A stretch of DNA of 64,000 bases, from assembly GCF_003086295.3 (NCBI RefSeq), contig NC_092044.1, forward strand, positions 72,592,528-72,656,527. The letters are read 5' to 3'. The position numbers and the translations under genes are program-made. Numbering within the stretch: position 1 is the first letter of the stretch; every line of letters begins with the position of its first letter. This document shows, in pieces, positions 12,071 to 22,399 of this stretch. This stretch comes from Arachis hypogaea. Its lineage: Eukaryota; Streptophyta; Magnoliopsida; Fabales; Fabaceae. The notes under the pieces are model-generated. The model searched no databases. It saw only the letters and a program-made list of their open reading frames with translations, and was not told where the DNA came from.

Positions 12071-13255
12071 GGACTCATTAATGAATCCTAACCTCATAAA
12101 CACACACACACCCAGAAATTTATAGGAGAGGAGGAAGAAGAAGAAACACTATTCACCCCTCTCTTCTTTTCGCAATATCTTGAGCTACAAAGCTCCGATC
12201 GCTGCACCGTTTGTGGCTACGCATTCCTTGGGACGAGCTCTACAAAACCGATCCAAGAAAGTATTAAAGTAACCACGAAATATTTTTTGTTCCTCCCTTC
12301 AAAGTTTCAAAAATCTAGGGTTTAGGTATGCTCTAATCCTTGCTTAGCCTTGAATTTTGGTCATCAAATCTATTGGGAGAGGTAAGAGATGCTAAACTCT
12401 TGTGAAAATTTGATTTATGTTAAGCCCTAGGTTGATTTGTGGTGATTTATATGTGTATAGTTTGATTATTATGTAATTGGGAGCTTTTGGAGCTTATTGG
12501 TGCTTGTTGGAGTGGAATTAAAAGCTTGGTTTGGAGTTGAGAGTTTGCTTCTGCTCATTTGCGGGTTAAAAGAATATTGGGAATCGGACAAGGTATGCTT
12601 TTGGTTTCCTCTATGTAGTATATAATATTCATAGACACTTAGGCTAGTGACCCATAGGATAGGTTTGGAATTGAGTGGTTGTTTGAGTTGTTGAATGATG
12701 ATATATGATGATTTATGATGAATTGAGGATGGTTGGGTTTGGTCATAATGAATAGTAAGGATATGATGAGGATGAATGATTTTGTAGTTGAGAAGTGAAT
12801 TGGGTGATTTATATGATATTGATGTTAATGAAGTGGTAATGTAGTTGGAAATTGTTAATGAGGTTTGAAATATGTAATATTGATGTTGATATTGAGGATG
12901 AGGTAAGGTGAAAAAATATATGGTAGGCTTGGTGTAATAGGACATATGGTGTTGATTTTGATGAGAATTGGAGTTTTGAATGGTTTGGTTTGGTTTTGGT
13001 TATGTGTTTTAAAGAATTGAGGAAATTGTGTTTTTGGGTAAAAGTTAGTTTTTGATGAACTTTGTCTTATCATAACTTTTGCCTCAGTTTTCAAAACTTG
13101 ATGAAATATGTCTAGAATTAAAGATCTATGAAAACCCTTTAAATCGATATAAAGTTTGTGAAATTTAGAATTTTGTAGAGAAAGTTATGATCATTCAAAA
13201 TTGGTGTTGAAAATCTGAAATTCTGCAGAGTTGCAGAATATCAGGATTTTCTGAT

Positions 13256-13602
13256 ATGTGCGGACGCACAGCCTTGTGCGCATGCAAAACCCTGCGAAAA
13301 TACTATTCTATGAGAACGCATAGACTTGTGCATACGCACAGGTAGGGGAAAGGGCTCTAGTAGCAGCGCTAGCACAGGTTGTACGCGCGAACATCAATGA
13401 AGAATTACGATCTGTGCGGACGCACAGCCATGTGCGCATGCACAAGTCGGGAAGGGATGTCTGTTAGGGGTGCTCGCACAGCTTGTGCGAGTGAATAAAC
13501 TCTATAAATTATAATACCCATGCGTACGCACACCCCTTTGTGTACACACACTGTCAAAATCTTCCTGTATGCGCACGCACACCCCTGTGCAGAAGCACAC
13601 GA
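13256..13602 (+). repeat. TGTGCG/CGCACA palindrome array in B LTR
   Basis: About ten short palindrome-like units, such as TGTGCGGACGCACA, TGTGCGCATGCACA, TGCGTACGCACA and TGCGCACGCACA, are separated by unrelated spacers of 15-50 bp. The same array occurs in the 3' LTR at 30861-31187, where several units have lost a CG. Confidence 0.75.
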
Positions 13603-14089
13603 CCTGTTTCATAATTTTAAACTTTGTTTTTAACTATTTCACCTTCCCAACAAGGTTTAAGCTTCTTTAACACCATTTTAAGGCTTTTGGGCTTAATTTT
13701 GAGTATGGGAATATGAGAGATAGGCGAAGGGTTTTAGTTGATGATTACCATTAAAGATTAGAGAATGGAGGCTTAGGTTTCTGGTGTACCGAGGATGTGT
13801 TGGTTGTAGTGCGAAAGGAGAATGGTGGATGAAATTGAGAAGTTAACGAACTAGCATGTTTCGGAATAGAAAGTCATGTATAAGTGCTGGTTATGATGAG
13901 TTGAAGATTTGGAAATGGATGAGTATGGTTGACAGAATGAGAATGAGTGGAAGTGTGCTATGAGAAGTGGCCTCTGAGTTTGAGTACGTAATTATGACAT
14001 GTGTTGTTCTCCATCGTAGGGGCTGCGGTAGTATACTGCCTACATTCGGATGTGAGTCTTGGCGTTGAGCTTCTCACTCATTTTGATTG

Positions 14090-14340
14090 CTCTAGAGGAA
14101 GGTGGTAGGGCAGGCATCCCTCGGAATGTTTTCCGCTGAAATGAGAAGGTGATAGGGCACTCTCCCTCAGAATTTTCCTCCTAAGCATGGGTTTCTCTAT
14201 GATTGCGAGGTGGTAGGGCACTAACCCACGTAATCATGCGACAACTGGAGGAAGGTGGTAGGGCACGCTCCCTCGGAATATTTCCCTCTGAAAGGAGAAG
14301 GTGGTAGGGCACTCTCCCTCAGAATTTTCCTCCTTATGTG
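14090..14340 (+). repeat. GGTGGTAGGGCAC tandem array
   Basis: Roughly five imperfect units contain AGGTGGTAGGGCAC followed by TCCCTC-GGAAT and TTTCC-TCTGAAAGG. The array is repeated in the 3' LTR at 31655-31895. Confidence 0.75.
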
Positions 14341-15374
14341 CAATAGAGAGACTAATCCAGGAGTTGTTGACCAGATTTTCTGTCAGGTTTGGCACAATAA
14401 CCGACATGTGATATCACAGCCAATAGGACAAACATTCATCATATGCATGTTATACATGTTTGCTTGCTTTGACTACTTGAGTTTACCTACATGTGTAATA
14501 TGTCTACTTGCTTCTTGAATTACTTGATGTATACTTGAATATTATCTGTGTTTTCCTTGTTTGTATTATCTGTGTTTGTCTGGTTTGAGGACGTTAGGTA
14601 GGCGATGGCGATGGGTTCGTATGGAGGATAGGTTGGTAAATGCTGTGGGACAGTGGTGTATGGTTAGAGTAGAAAATCCTTTAAGAATAGATTACCCTTT
14701 GTATATACTAAGGTTTCAAGTTTGGTTAAGGTTTTACATATTATGCTTTATTGTTTAGACTGCTTTAAGCTTGAACTCTTGTGATGGATATGGAGTCTAG
14801 GATTGCCTTTGGCATCCCGGGCTCTTATATCCTACATCACTGGGCACTGTTACCATACTGAGAACCTCCGGTTCTCATACCATATTTCTGTTGTGTTTTT
14901 TTCAGATGCAAGTCGCGACCCACTTCGGTGAGTTGTCTGATTGGTGATAGAAGCGGAGGATCCGGGCACTTCTTTATTTTTAACATATCTCTCATTTTCG
15001 TATTTTGTTTTGCTTAGAGGCTTGTATTTGAGAGAACAAAACTTGTATAAGCTGTTTTAAATGTCTGGTTTCATATATGGTCTGTATATGGATGGTCAGC
15101 TTAAACTCTGCGAGCTGTGGCTAGATTCTTATGATACTATATTACTTTATTTTATTATATTACATCATTTTCTTGAGCTTTAAGTTAGTAGCTTTGTTAA
15201 CACGTTTTGCGCTTTTAAAATCCTGTCTCGAGCTATATCCTTCATCGGGGTTCTAGATTATACTATTCTTTCTATATATATTATATGTATAAGCTTAGAA
15301 CTGTCGTAACCTTTGATTAACCTTTGCTTTATGACGTGAGGTAAGGTTTAGGCTAATTGGGGTGTTACATTTAG

Positions 15375-15386
15375 TGGTATCAGAGC
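15375..15386 (+). other. Primer-binding site (tRNA-iMet type)
   Basis: TGGTATCAGAGC begins five bases after the 5' LTR end and complements the 3' end of plant initiator tRNA-Met, the usual chromovirus primer. Confidence 0.85.
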
Positions 15387-15581
15387 AGTTCGTCCTCGTG
15401 AGCCTGAGGGATGGACCGTTTGTGCTTCGTTGCATACTCTGGGTCATTTTTCTTTCATGCTAGTAGATATTTCATAGCATACTTGTTTGTGAGTGCCTTT
15501 ATGGGATAATTGAAGCACTAGACCTTTGATATTGAGACTGATCACCTTGATATCAAATGTTTGGTGTAGACAGGAACCCTA

Positions 15582-16598
15582 ATGGCTACTCGCGAACAAG
15601 GTCGTACACGTTCACGAAGAGAGAGTAGGAATGAGCGACCGGCCGATAACCATTCCAAGTTCATGGCGGCAATGGCGAACCTCAAACACCGTGGAGGCTA
15701 ACGCTGCTGCGACTCTACAAGCTGTGTAGAGGTTAGGTCAACCGGTCGGAAACAAAAATGGGAATGGCGAAAGAAATGCGGATGACAATGCTGAAGGGAG
15801 CAGAAACAACATGGGAGGTACTCCGATGACCTTAGTGACTTTTCTCAAGGTGCATCCGCAAGTTTCAGAGGTTCAACAACTCCCACAGAAGCAGACAACT
15901 GGTTCCAAGCGATAGAGCGTGCGCTGCAGGCACAGCATGTCCTGCACAACCAATACGTGGAGTTTGCTGCTTATTAGCTTCGGGAAGAGGCCTAGCATTG
16001 GTGGCAAGCAGAGTGCCGCTTGTTACATCTTCAAAACACCAACGTTTCTTGGGATATGTTCCAAACGGCCTTCTACAAGAAGTATTTTTCTGAGTCTGCA
16101 AGGGAAGCAAAGGAGATGGAACTATTGTTGCTGGAGCAAGGTTCCTTGTCGGTGGCAGAATATACAAGCGAATTCGAGGAACTTTGTAGGTTTTCTAAGG
16201 CGTGTCAGGGTGCCCTGGAGGCGTATGAAAGCTGGAAGTGTGTCAAGTATCAAATGGGTTTGAAGGACGGCATCAGGATGGCTGTGGCTCCTGTGGAGAT
16301 CCATATTTTCTCCGATCTGGTGAGCAAGGCAAGAGTGGTTGAAGAGAACACGAAGACGGTAGCCTTGTCAAGGGACACCCATGGAGTAAACACTAGTAGG
16401 GAACGCGACAACAACCTTGGATCAAGGGGGCAAAACCTTAAGAAATATGATAAAGGGAAGCATTTAAGAGCTTATTCCCCTAATATGAAATGTCAGGAGT
16501 GTGGGAACTACCATCCGAATAGGCCATGCCAATTGGGTAAGAAACTATGTTACAAGTGTGGCGCACCAGGACATTTGGTTAGAGATTGTCCACTCTGA
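15582..16598 (+). pseudogene. gag: gag of element B, broken
   Basis: The likely start is ATG 15582 in the leader. The capsid region is recognised by a TEADNWFQAIERAL-like segment, FYKKYF and an EYTSEFEEL motif; it should form the particle that packages element RNA. It ends with CX2C-type zinc motifs, a partial CQECGNYHPNRPC and a full CYKCGAPGHLVRDC (CX2CX4HX4C). The N-terminal part is broken by frameshifts near 15690 and 15850 and by in-frame stops near 15975 and 15992. From 16020 to 16598 the frame is clean. Protease should follow but is missing. Confidence 0.85.
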
Positions 16599-17099
16599 AG
16601 AACACATGAGGCGGGTCGATCACAACAACTGGATTGAGGTAATTATGAAGCCGACGGCCGAACCTCAACTTATCTTCATAGTATAGACTATCGTCATTTA
16701 TGTCGAAAAAGGTTTTAAAGCTTAGATGGATTTTTAAACCTGGTTTGAAATTCTGGTTTGAATGATTTGGTTTTGAAACTGGGACTGGAACTTTTGATCA
16801 AATGACACGAATTTAAAAGGAAAGTGAGTCCTAAGATTTTCTTGACTTGTGATTTTGGTTGTAAATCTAGCTTATCAACAGGGATTCCAATTTAAAGGTT
16901 TTGATTTAAAGGTTTCAATGAATTTAGGAAAATCGGGCTTTAAGATGATTGATTTACAAATTAAAACATTTTTGACTCTTTTGATAAGGTTTTAACAATG
17001 GTCTCCTTTAGATTGGACTTGTTTTAAAGGTGTTGAAAAATATTACAAAACCGGTATTTGATTTAAAAAAACTTTTCGGATTTGTAATGATGATAATCA
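16599..17099 (+). other. Degenerate spacer where protease and RT palm are missing
   Basis: About 500 bp between the gag zinc knuckle and the RT thumb. No DTG/DSG protease motif or YVDD motif is present in any frame that I can read. It is A/T-rich with repeated GGTTTTGAA-like strings. Confidence 0.5.
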
Positions 17100-17428
17100 G
17101 AGTGACGCAGCGAAAGTTGTATGCTGAGTTGTTGAAGTGTGAGTTCTGGAAGGAAGAAGTGAAGCTCTTAGGTCATGTGGTGAGCAAGGGAGGAATAGCC
17201 GTAGATCCTTCTAAGGTAAAAACGGTGATAGAATGGGAAAGATCGACAATGATGACGGAAGTTAGAAGCTTCTTGGGTTTAGCCAAATATTACTGGAGAG
17301 TCATTTAAGGGTTTTCCCAATTTGCATTACCCATGGCCAAGTTGATAAGATAGGAAGCGCCATTTGTTTGGACGTCGGAGTGTAAAGAGAGTTTTCAGAC
17401 CTTGAAGCAGAAGTTAACTTCAGCACCT
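17100..17428 (+). pseudogene. pol: Reverse transcriptase C-terminal fragment of element B
   Basis: The frame reads the RT region after the catalytic palm: KLYAELLKCEFW, LLGHVVSKGGIAVDPSK and EVRSFLGLAKYY, which are standard chromovirus RT thumb/connection blocks. A TAA at 17306-17308 interrupts it, and the frame continues to ESFQTLKQKLTSAP. The catalytic half is deleted upstream. A2 inserted at cacct (17424-17428); the next pol residues continue at 28070. Confidence 0.85.
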
Positions 17429-19056
17429 TGGTGCACGAAATTATGATCATCAACAATGGCACCAAAAACTTGGTAGCGCTCTCAAACGTGAGTCACACTT
17501 AGTCACAACTCCGCACAACTAACCAGCAAGTGCACTGGGTCGTCCAAGTAATACCTTACGTGAGTAAGGGTCATCCCACGGAGATTGTTGGTATGAAGCA
17601 AGCTATGGTCATCTTGTAAATCTCAGTTAGGCGGATAGTAAATGTTATGGAGTTTTCGAATAATAAATAAAATAAAAAATAAAGATAGAGTTACTCATGT
17701 AATTCAATGGTGGGAATTTCAAATAAGTGTGTGGATGTGCTTGTCCCTGTTGGATATCTGCTTTCCTACTGTCTTCCTTCAATCCTTCTTATTTCTTTCC
17801 ATGGAAAGCTGTATGTAGGGCATCACCATTGTCAATGGCTACATCCCATCCTCTCAGTGAAAAAGGTCCAAATGCTCGGTCACAGCACGGCTAATCATCT
17901 GTCGGTTCTCGATCATGTTGGAATAGAATCCCTTGATTCTTTTGCGTTTGTCATCACGCCCAACAATCGCGAGTTTGAAGCTCGTCACAGTCATTCAATC
18001 CTTGAATCCTACTCGAAATACCACAGACAAGGTTTAGACTTTCCGGATTCTCATGAATGCCGCCATCAATCTAGCTTATACCACGAAGATTCTGATTAAG
18101 GAATCCAAGAGATATACGCTCGGTCTAAGGTAGAACGGAAGTGGTTGTTAGTCACACGTTCATAGGTGAGAATGATGATGAGTGTCATGGATCATCACAT
18201 TCATCATGTTGAAGTGCAACGAATATCTTAGAATAAGAACAAGCGGAATTGAATAGAAAATAGTAATAATTGCATTGAAACTTGAGGTATAGCAGAGCTC
18301 CACACCCTTAATCTATGGTGTGTAGAAACTCCACCGTTAAAAATACACAAGTGATGAAGGTCCAGGCATGGCCGAATGGCCAGCCCCCAAACGTGATCAA
18401 AAGATCAAAAAATACAATCAAAGACACTGAATACAATAGTAAAAAGTCCTATTTATACTAGATTAGTTACTAGGGTTTACAGAAGTAAGTAATTGATGCA
18501 GAAATCCATTTCCGGGGCCCACTTGGTGTGTGCTTGGGCTGAGCTTGAACTTTACACGAGCTGAGGCTTCTTTTGGAGTTGAACGCCAAGTTGTAACATG
18601 TTTTTGGCGTTCAACTCTGGTTCGTGACGTGTTTCTGGCGTTTGACTCTAGAATGCAGCATGGAACTGGCGTTGAGCGCCAGTTTACATCATCTAATCAA
18701 GAATAAAGTATGGACTATTATATATTTCTGAAAAGCTCTGGCTGTCTACTTTCCACCGCCGTTGATAGCGGGCCATTTGGAGTTCTGTAGCTCCAGAAAA
18801 TTCATTTCGAGTGCAGGGAGGTCAGAATCCAATAGTATCAGCAGTCCTTTGTCAGCCTTTTATCAGCGTTTTGCTCAGGTCCCTTAATTTCAGCCAGAAA
18901 TTACCTGAAATCACAGAAAAACACACAAACTCATACTAAAGTCCAGAAATGTGAATTTAGCATAAAAACTAATGAAAATATTCCTAAAAGTAGCTAGATT
19001 ACACTAAAAATTATCTAAAAACAATGCCAAAAAGCGTATAAATTATCCGCTCATCA
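17429..19056 (-). repeat. 3' LTR of A2 (1628 bp)
   Basis: TGGTGCACG at the left, CCGCTCATCA at the right. It matches 26444-28069. AACGCC/GGCGTT half-palindromes lie at 18585-18690. Confidence 0.92.
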
Positions 19057-19122
19057 CACCTGTTTTAGTCTTGTTGGAACCGCGTGAACCGTTTGAGGTG
19101 CACTGTGATGCTTCTCGGAAGG
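19057..19122 (+). repeat. 66-bp copy of element B pol flank inside A2
   Basis: Begins with cacct and encodes the RNase H start (LVLLEPREPFEVHCDAS), like 28070-28135 outside the 5' LTR, with five base differences. It replaces the hairpin and AAGTTTGGTGTTG motif normally found before a family A 3' LTR. The junction to A2 sequence falls at a shared AGG. Confidence 0.9.
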
Positions 19123-20127
19123 ATAAAAAGAAGAGAATATACTATAAATTCCAAAATATCAATGAATATTAATTCTAATTAGATGAGCGGGACTTGTAGC
19201 TTTTTGCTTCTGAACAGTTTTGGCATCTCACTTTCTCCTTTGAAGTTTAGAATGATTGGCATCTCTAGGAACTTAGAATTTTAGATGGTGTTATTAATTC
19301 TCCTAGTTAAATTTGTTGATTCTTGAATACAGCTACTTTCATGGTTCTTGGCCGTGGCCCTAAGCACTTTGTTTTCCAGTATTACCACCGGATACATAAA
19401 TGCCACAGACAGATAGCTGGGTGAACCTTTTCAGATTGTGACTCAGCTTTGCTAAAGTCTCCAGTTAGAGGTGTCCAGAGCTCTTAAGCACACCTTTTTT
19501 TTTGCTTTGGATCACGACTTTAACCATTCAGTCTCAAGCTTTTCACTTGGACCTGCATGCCACAAGCACATGGTTAGGGACAGCTTGATTTAGCCGCTTA
19601 GACCTGGATTTTATTTCCTTGGATCCCTTTTACCCTTGCCTTTTGGTTTTAAGGGCTATTGGCTTTTTCTGTTTGCTTTTTCTTTTTTTTCTATTTTTTT
19701 CACAAGCTTTTGCTTTTTCACTGCTTTTTCTTGCTTCAAGAATCAATTTCATAATTTTTTCAGATTATCAATAGCATTTCTCTTTGTTCATCATTCTTTC
19801 AAGAGTCAACAATTTTAACATTCATAAACAACAAGATCAAAAATATGCACTGTTCAAGCATTCATTCAGAAGACAAAAAGTATTGTCACCACATCAATAT
19901 AATTAAACTAAATTCAAGGATAATTTTGAAATTCATGTACTTCTTGTTCTTTTGAATTAGAAACATTTTTCATTTAAGAGAGGTGAAGGATTTATGGAAT
20001 TATTCATAGCCTTAAGACATAGTTACTACATACTAATGATCATGTAATAAAGACACAAAACATAAACACACATATAGCATAAAAACCGAAAAACAGAAAT
20101 AAAATAAGAACAAGGAATGAGTCCACC
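19123..20127 (-). other. 3' untranslated region of A2
   Basis: Colinear with the corresponding regions of A1 and A3, minus the last 50 bp. No gene seen. Confidence 0.75.
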
Positions 20128-21285
20128 TTAGTGATGGTGGCACTTTCTTCTTGAAGAACCAATGATGTCCTTGAGTTCTTCTATGTCTCTTCCTTGCCTT
20201 TGTTGCTCCTCCCTCATTGCTCTTTGATCTTCTCTAATTTCATAGAGAATGATGGAGTGCTCTTGATGTTCCACCCTTAATTGATCCATATTGTAACTCA
20301 AATCTTCTAGAGAAGTGTTGAGTTGTTCCCAATAGTTGTTGGGAGGAAAGTGCATCCCTTGAGGCATCTCCGGGATTTCTTGGTGATGAGCTTCCTCATG
20401 CGTCTCTTGGGTTCCATGAGTGGGCTCTCTTGTTTTCTCCACCCTTTTTTTAGTGATGGGCTTGTCCTCCTCAATGGGGATGTCTCCTTCTATGATGACT
20501 CCAGCTTAGTAACATAGATGGCAAATAAGATGAGGAAAAGCTAGCCTTGCCAAGATATAAGGCTTTTCGGCTATTTTGTAGAATTCAAAGGAGATGACTT
20601 CATGAACTTCTACTTCCTCTCCATTCATGATGCTATGAATCATGATGGCCCGATCCACAGTAACTTCAGATTGGTTGCTAGTGGGGATGATGGAGCGTTG
20701 GATGAACTCCAACCATCCTTTAGCTACAGGCTTGAGGTCTAGTCTTCTTAATTGAACTGGCTTGCCTTTGGAGTCTCTTTTCCATTGGGCTCCTTCAACA
20801 CATATGTCCCTAAGGACCTTGTCCAACCTTTGATCAAAGTTGACCCTTCTTGTGTAGGGGTGTGCATCTCCTTGCATCATGGGCAAGTTGAATGCCAACC
20901 TCACATTTTCCGGACTAAAATCTAAGTATTTCCCCCAAACCATTGTAAGATAGTTCTTTGGATTTGGGTTCATACTTTGATCATGGTTCCTAGTGATCCA
21001 TGCATTGGCATAGAACTCTTGAACCATCAAGATTCCGACTTGTTGAATGGGGTTGGTCAGAACTTCCCAACTTCTTCTTTGAATCTCATGTCGGATCTCC
21101 GGAAACTCATTTTTCTTGAGCTTGAAAGGGACCTCAGGGATCACTTTCTTCTTAGCCACAACATCATAGAAGTGGTCTTGATGGGCTTTGGAGATGAATC
21201 TCTCCATCTCCCATGACTCGGAGGTGGAAGCTTTTGTCTTTCCTTTCCCTTTTCTAGAAGTTTCTCCGGTCTTAGGTGCCATCAA
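20128..21285 (-). pseudogene. ORF2 of A2, full length with one stop codon
   Basis: Starts with MMAPKTGETSRKGKGK at 21285 (the ATG three bases on matches other copies) and is about 385 codons long. The only break in frame is a TAA at 20506-20508, where A1 has TTA. The N-terminus is basic (a possible nuclear signal); then follow SWEMERFISKAHQDHFYDV, PEIRHEIQRRSWEVL, FNLPMMQG and a C-terminal helical segment ending in a His-rich tail. It resembles the plant 'putative transposon protein' domain. The role is unknown; it is not a polymerase or integrase. Confidence 0.8.
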
Positions 21286-21789
21286 TGGTAATGGAAAAAC
21301 AAAAAGCTTATGCTTTTACCACACTAAACTTAGAATATTGCTCGCCCTCGAGCAAGAGAAGAAAGAAAATAAAAGAAGAAGAGAAAATATGGAGGAGAGT
21401 GGAGAAAGGTGTATTCGGCCAAGGTATAGGAGAGAAATTTGTGTTGTGTGAAAATTAAGGAGAATAGAGGGGTTTATATAGTGAGGGGAGAGGAAGTAGG
21501 TTCGGTTATTTAGGGTGGGTTTGGGTGGGAAAGAAATTTTGAATTTTGAAGGTATGTGGGGTTTATGGGAAAGAGTGGATGGATGTGAGTGGTGAAAGGG
21601 GTAATTGGGAAGAGAGATTGAGGTAATTGGTGAAGGGTTTTGGGGAAGAGTGTTTATTGGAAAGAGAGGATGAATGTTGAGAAGATGGGAGAATATGGTA
21701 GGTGGGGATCCTGTGGGGTCCACAGATCCTGAGGTGTCAAGAATTTACATCCCTGCACCAATTAGGCATGTAAAGTGCCTTTGCATGCA

Positions 21790-22040
21790 ATTCTGGCGTT
21801 TAAACGCCGAGGTGATGCATGTTCTGGGCGTTCAACGCCCAACTGCAGCATGTTTCTGGCGTTGAACGCTAGTTCCATGCTTGTTTTTGGCGTTCAGCGC
21901 CAGCTCTCCTCAAGGTATATTCCTAGCGTTTAAACGCCAGGATGTTGCTTGTTTCTGGCGTTCAACGCCAGATCCATGCTCTGTTCTGGCGTTAAACACC
22001 AGCCAGATACTCCTTATTGGCGTTTAAATGCCAGTAAGTC
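21790..22040 (-). repeat. GGCGTT/AACGCC palindrome array between ORF2 and gag (A2)
   Basis: Eight units in 250 bp, for example GGCGTTTAAACGCC and GGGCGTTCAACGCCC, separated by 18-30 bp spacers that often hold CATG. Some have lost one CG (AACACC, AAATGCC). Confidence 0.85.
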
Positions 22041-22399
22041 CTTCCTCCAGGGTGTGATTTTTCTTCTGCTATTTTTGATTCTGTTTTTAATTTTAATATT
22101 TTTTTCGTGACTCCACATGATCATGAACCTAATAAAACATAAAAGAACAATGAAAATAAAATAAAATTAGATAAATAAAAATTGGGTTACCTCCCAATAA
22201 GTGCTTCTTTAATGTCAATAGTTTGATAGTGGGCTCTCATGGAGCCTCACAGGTGATCAGGTCAATGTTGTAAACTTCCAACACCAAACTTAGAGTTTGG
22301 ATGTGGGGATTCAACACCAAACTTAGAGTTTGGCTGTGGCCTCTCAACACCAAACTTAAAGTTTTATTGTGGGGGCTTTGTTTGACTCTGTACTGAGAG

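Larger units (their letters stand above)
11707..15369 (+). repeat. 5' LTR of element B (3663 bp)
   Basis: Pairs with 29285-32946 over the full length with few length differences. It holds a CG-rich palindrome array (13256-13602), a GGTGGTAGGGCAC tandem array (14090-14340) and low-complexity GATGAT-rich DNA near 12670-12900. Small ORFs inside are not conserved between the two LTRs. Confidence 0.92.

Noticed and set aside
12469..12945. 158-codon minus-strand ORF in the B LTR
   Set aside because: Product of low-complexity GATGAT-rich sequence (Ser, Thr, Tyr, Ile-rich translation). It is broken in the paired 3' LTR and has no homology I recognise.
14255..14758. Plus-strand ORFs with hydrophobic stretches in the B LTR
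   Set aside because: Not conserved in the 3' LTR at 31800-32320; LTR sequence.
17707..18099. 130-codon ORF in the A2 3' LTR, repeated at 26723-27115
   Set aside because: Both copies are open only because the two LTRs are near-duplicates. It runs opposite to the element, is broken in the A3 LTRs, and has no recognisable domain.
21790..22040. CRISPR-like array
   Set aside because: Repeats are short variable palindromes with irregular spacers inside a plant retrotransposon; no cas genes or prokaryotic context.
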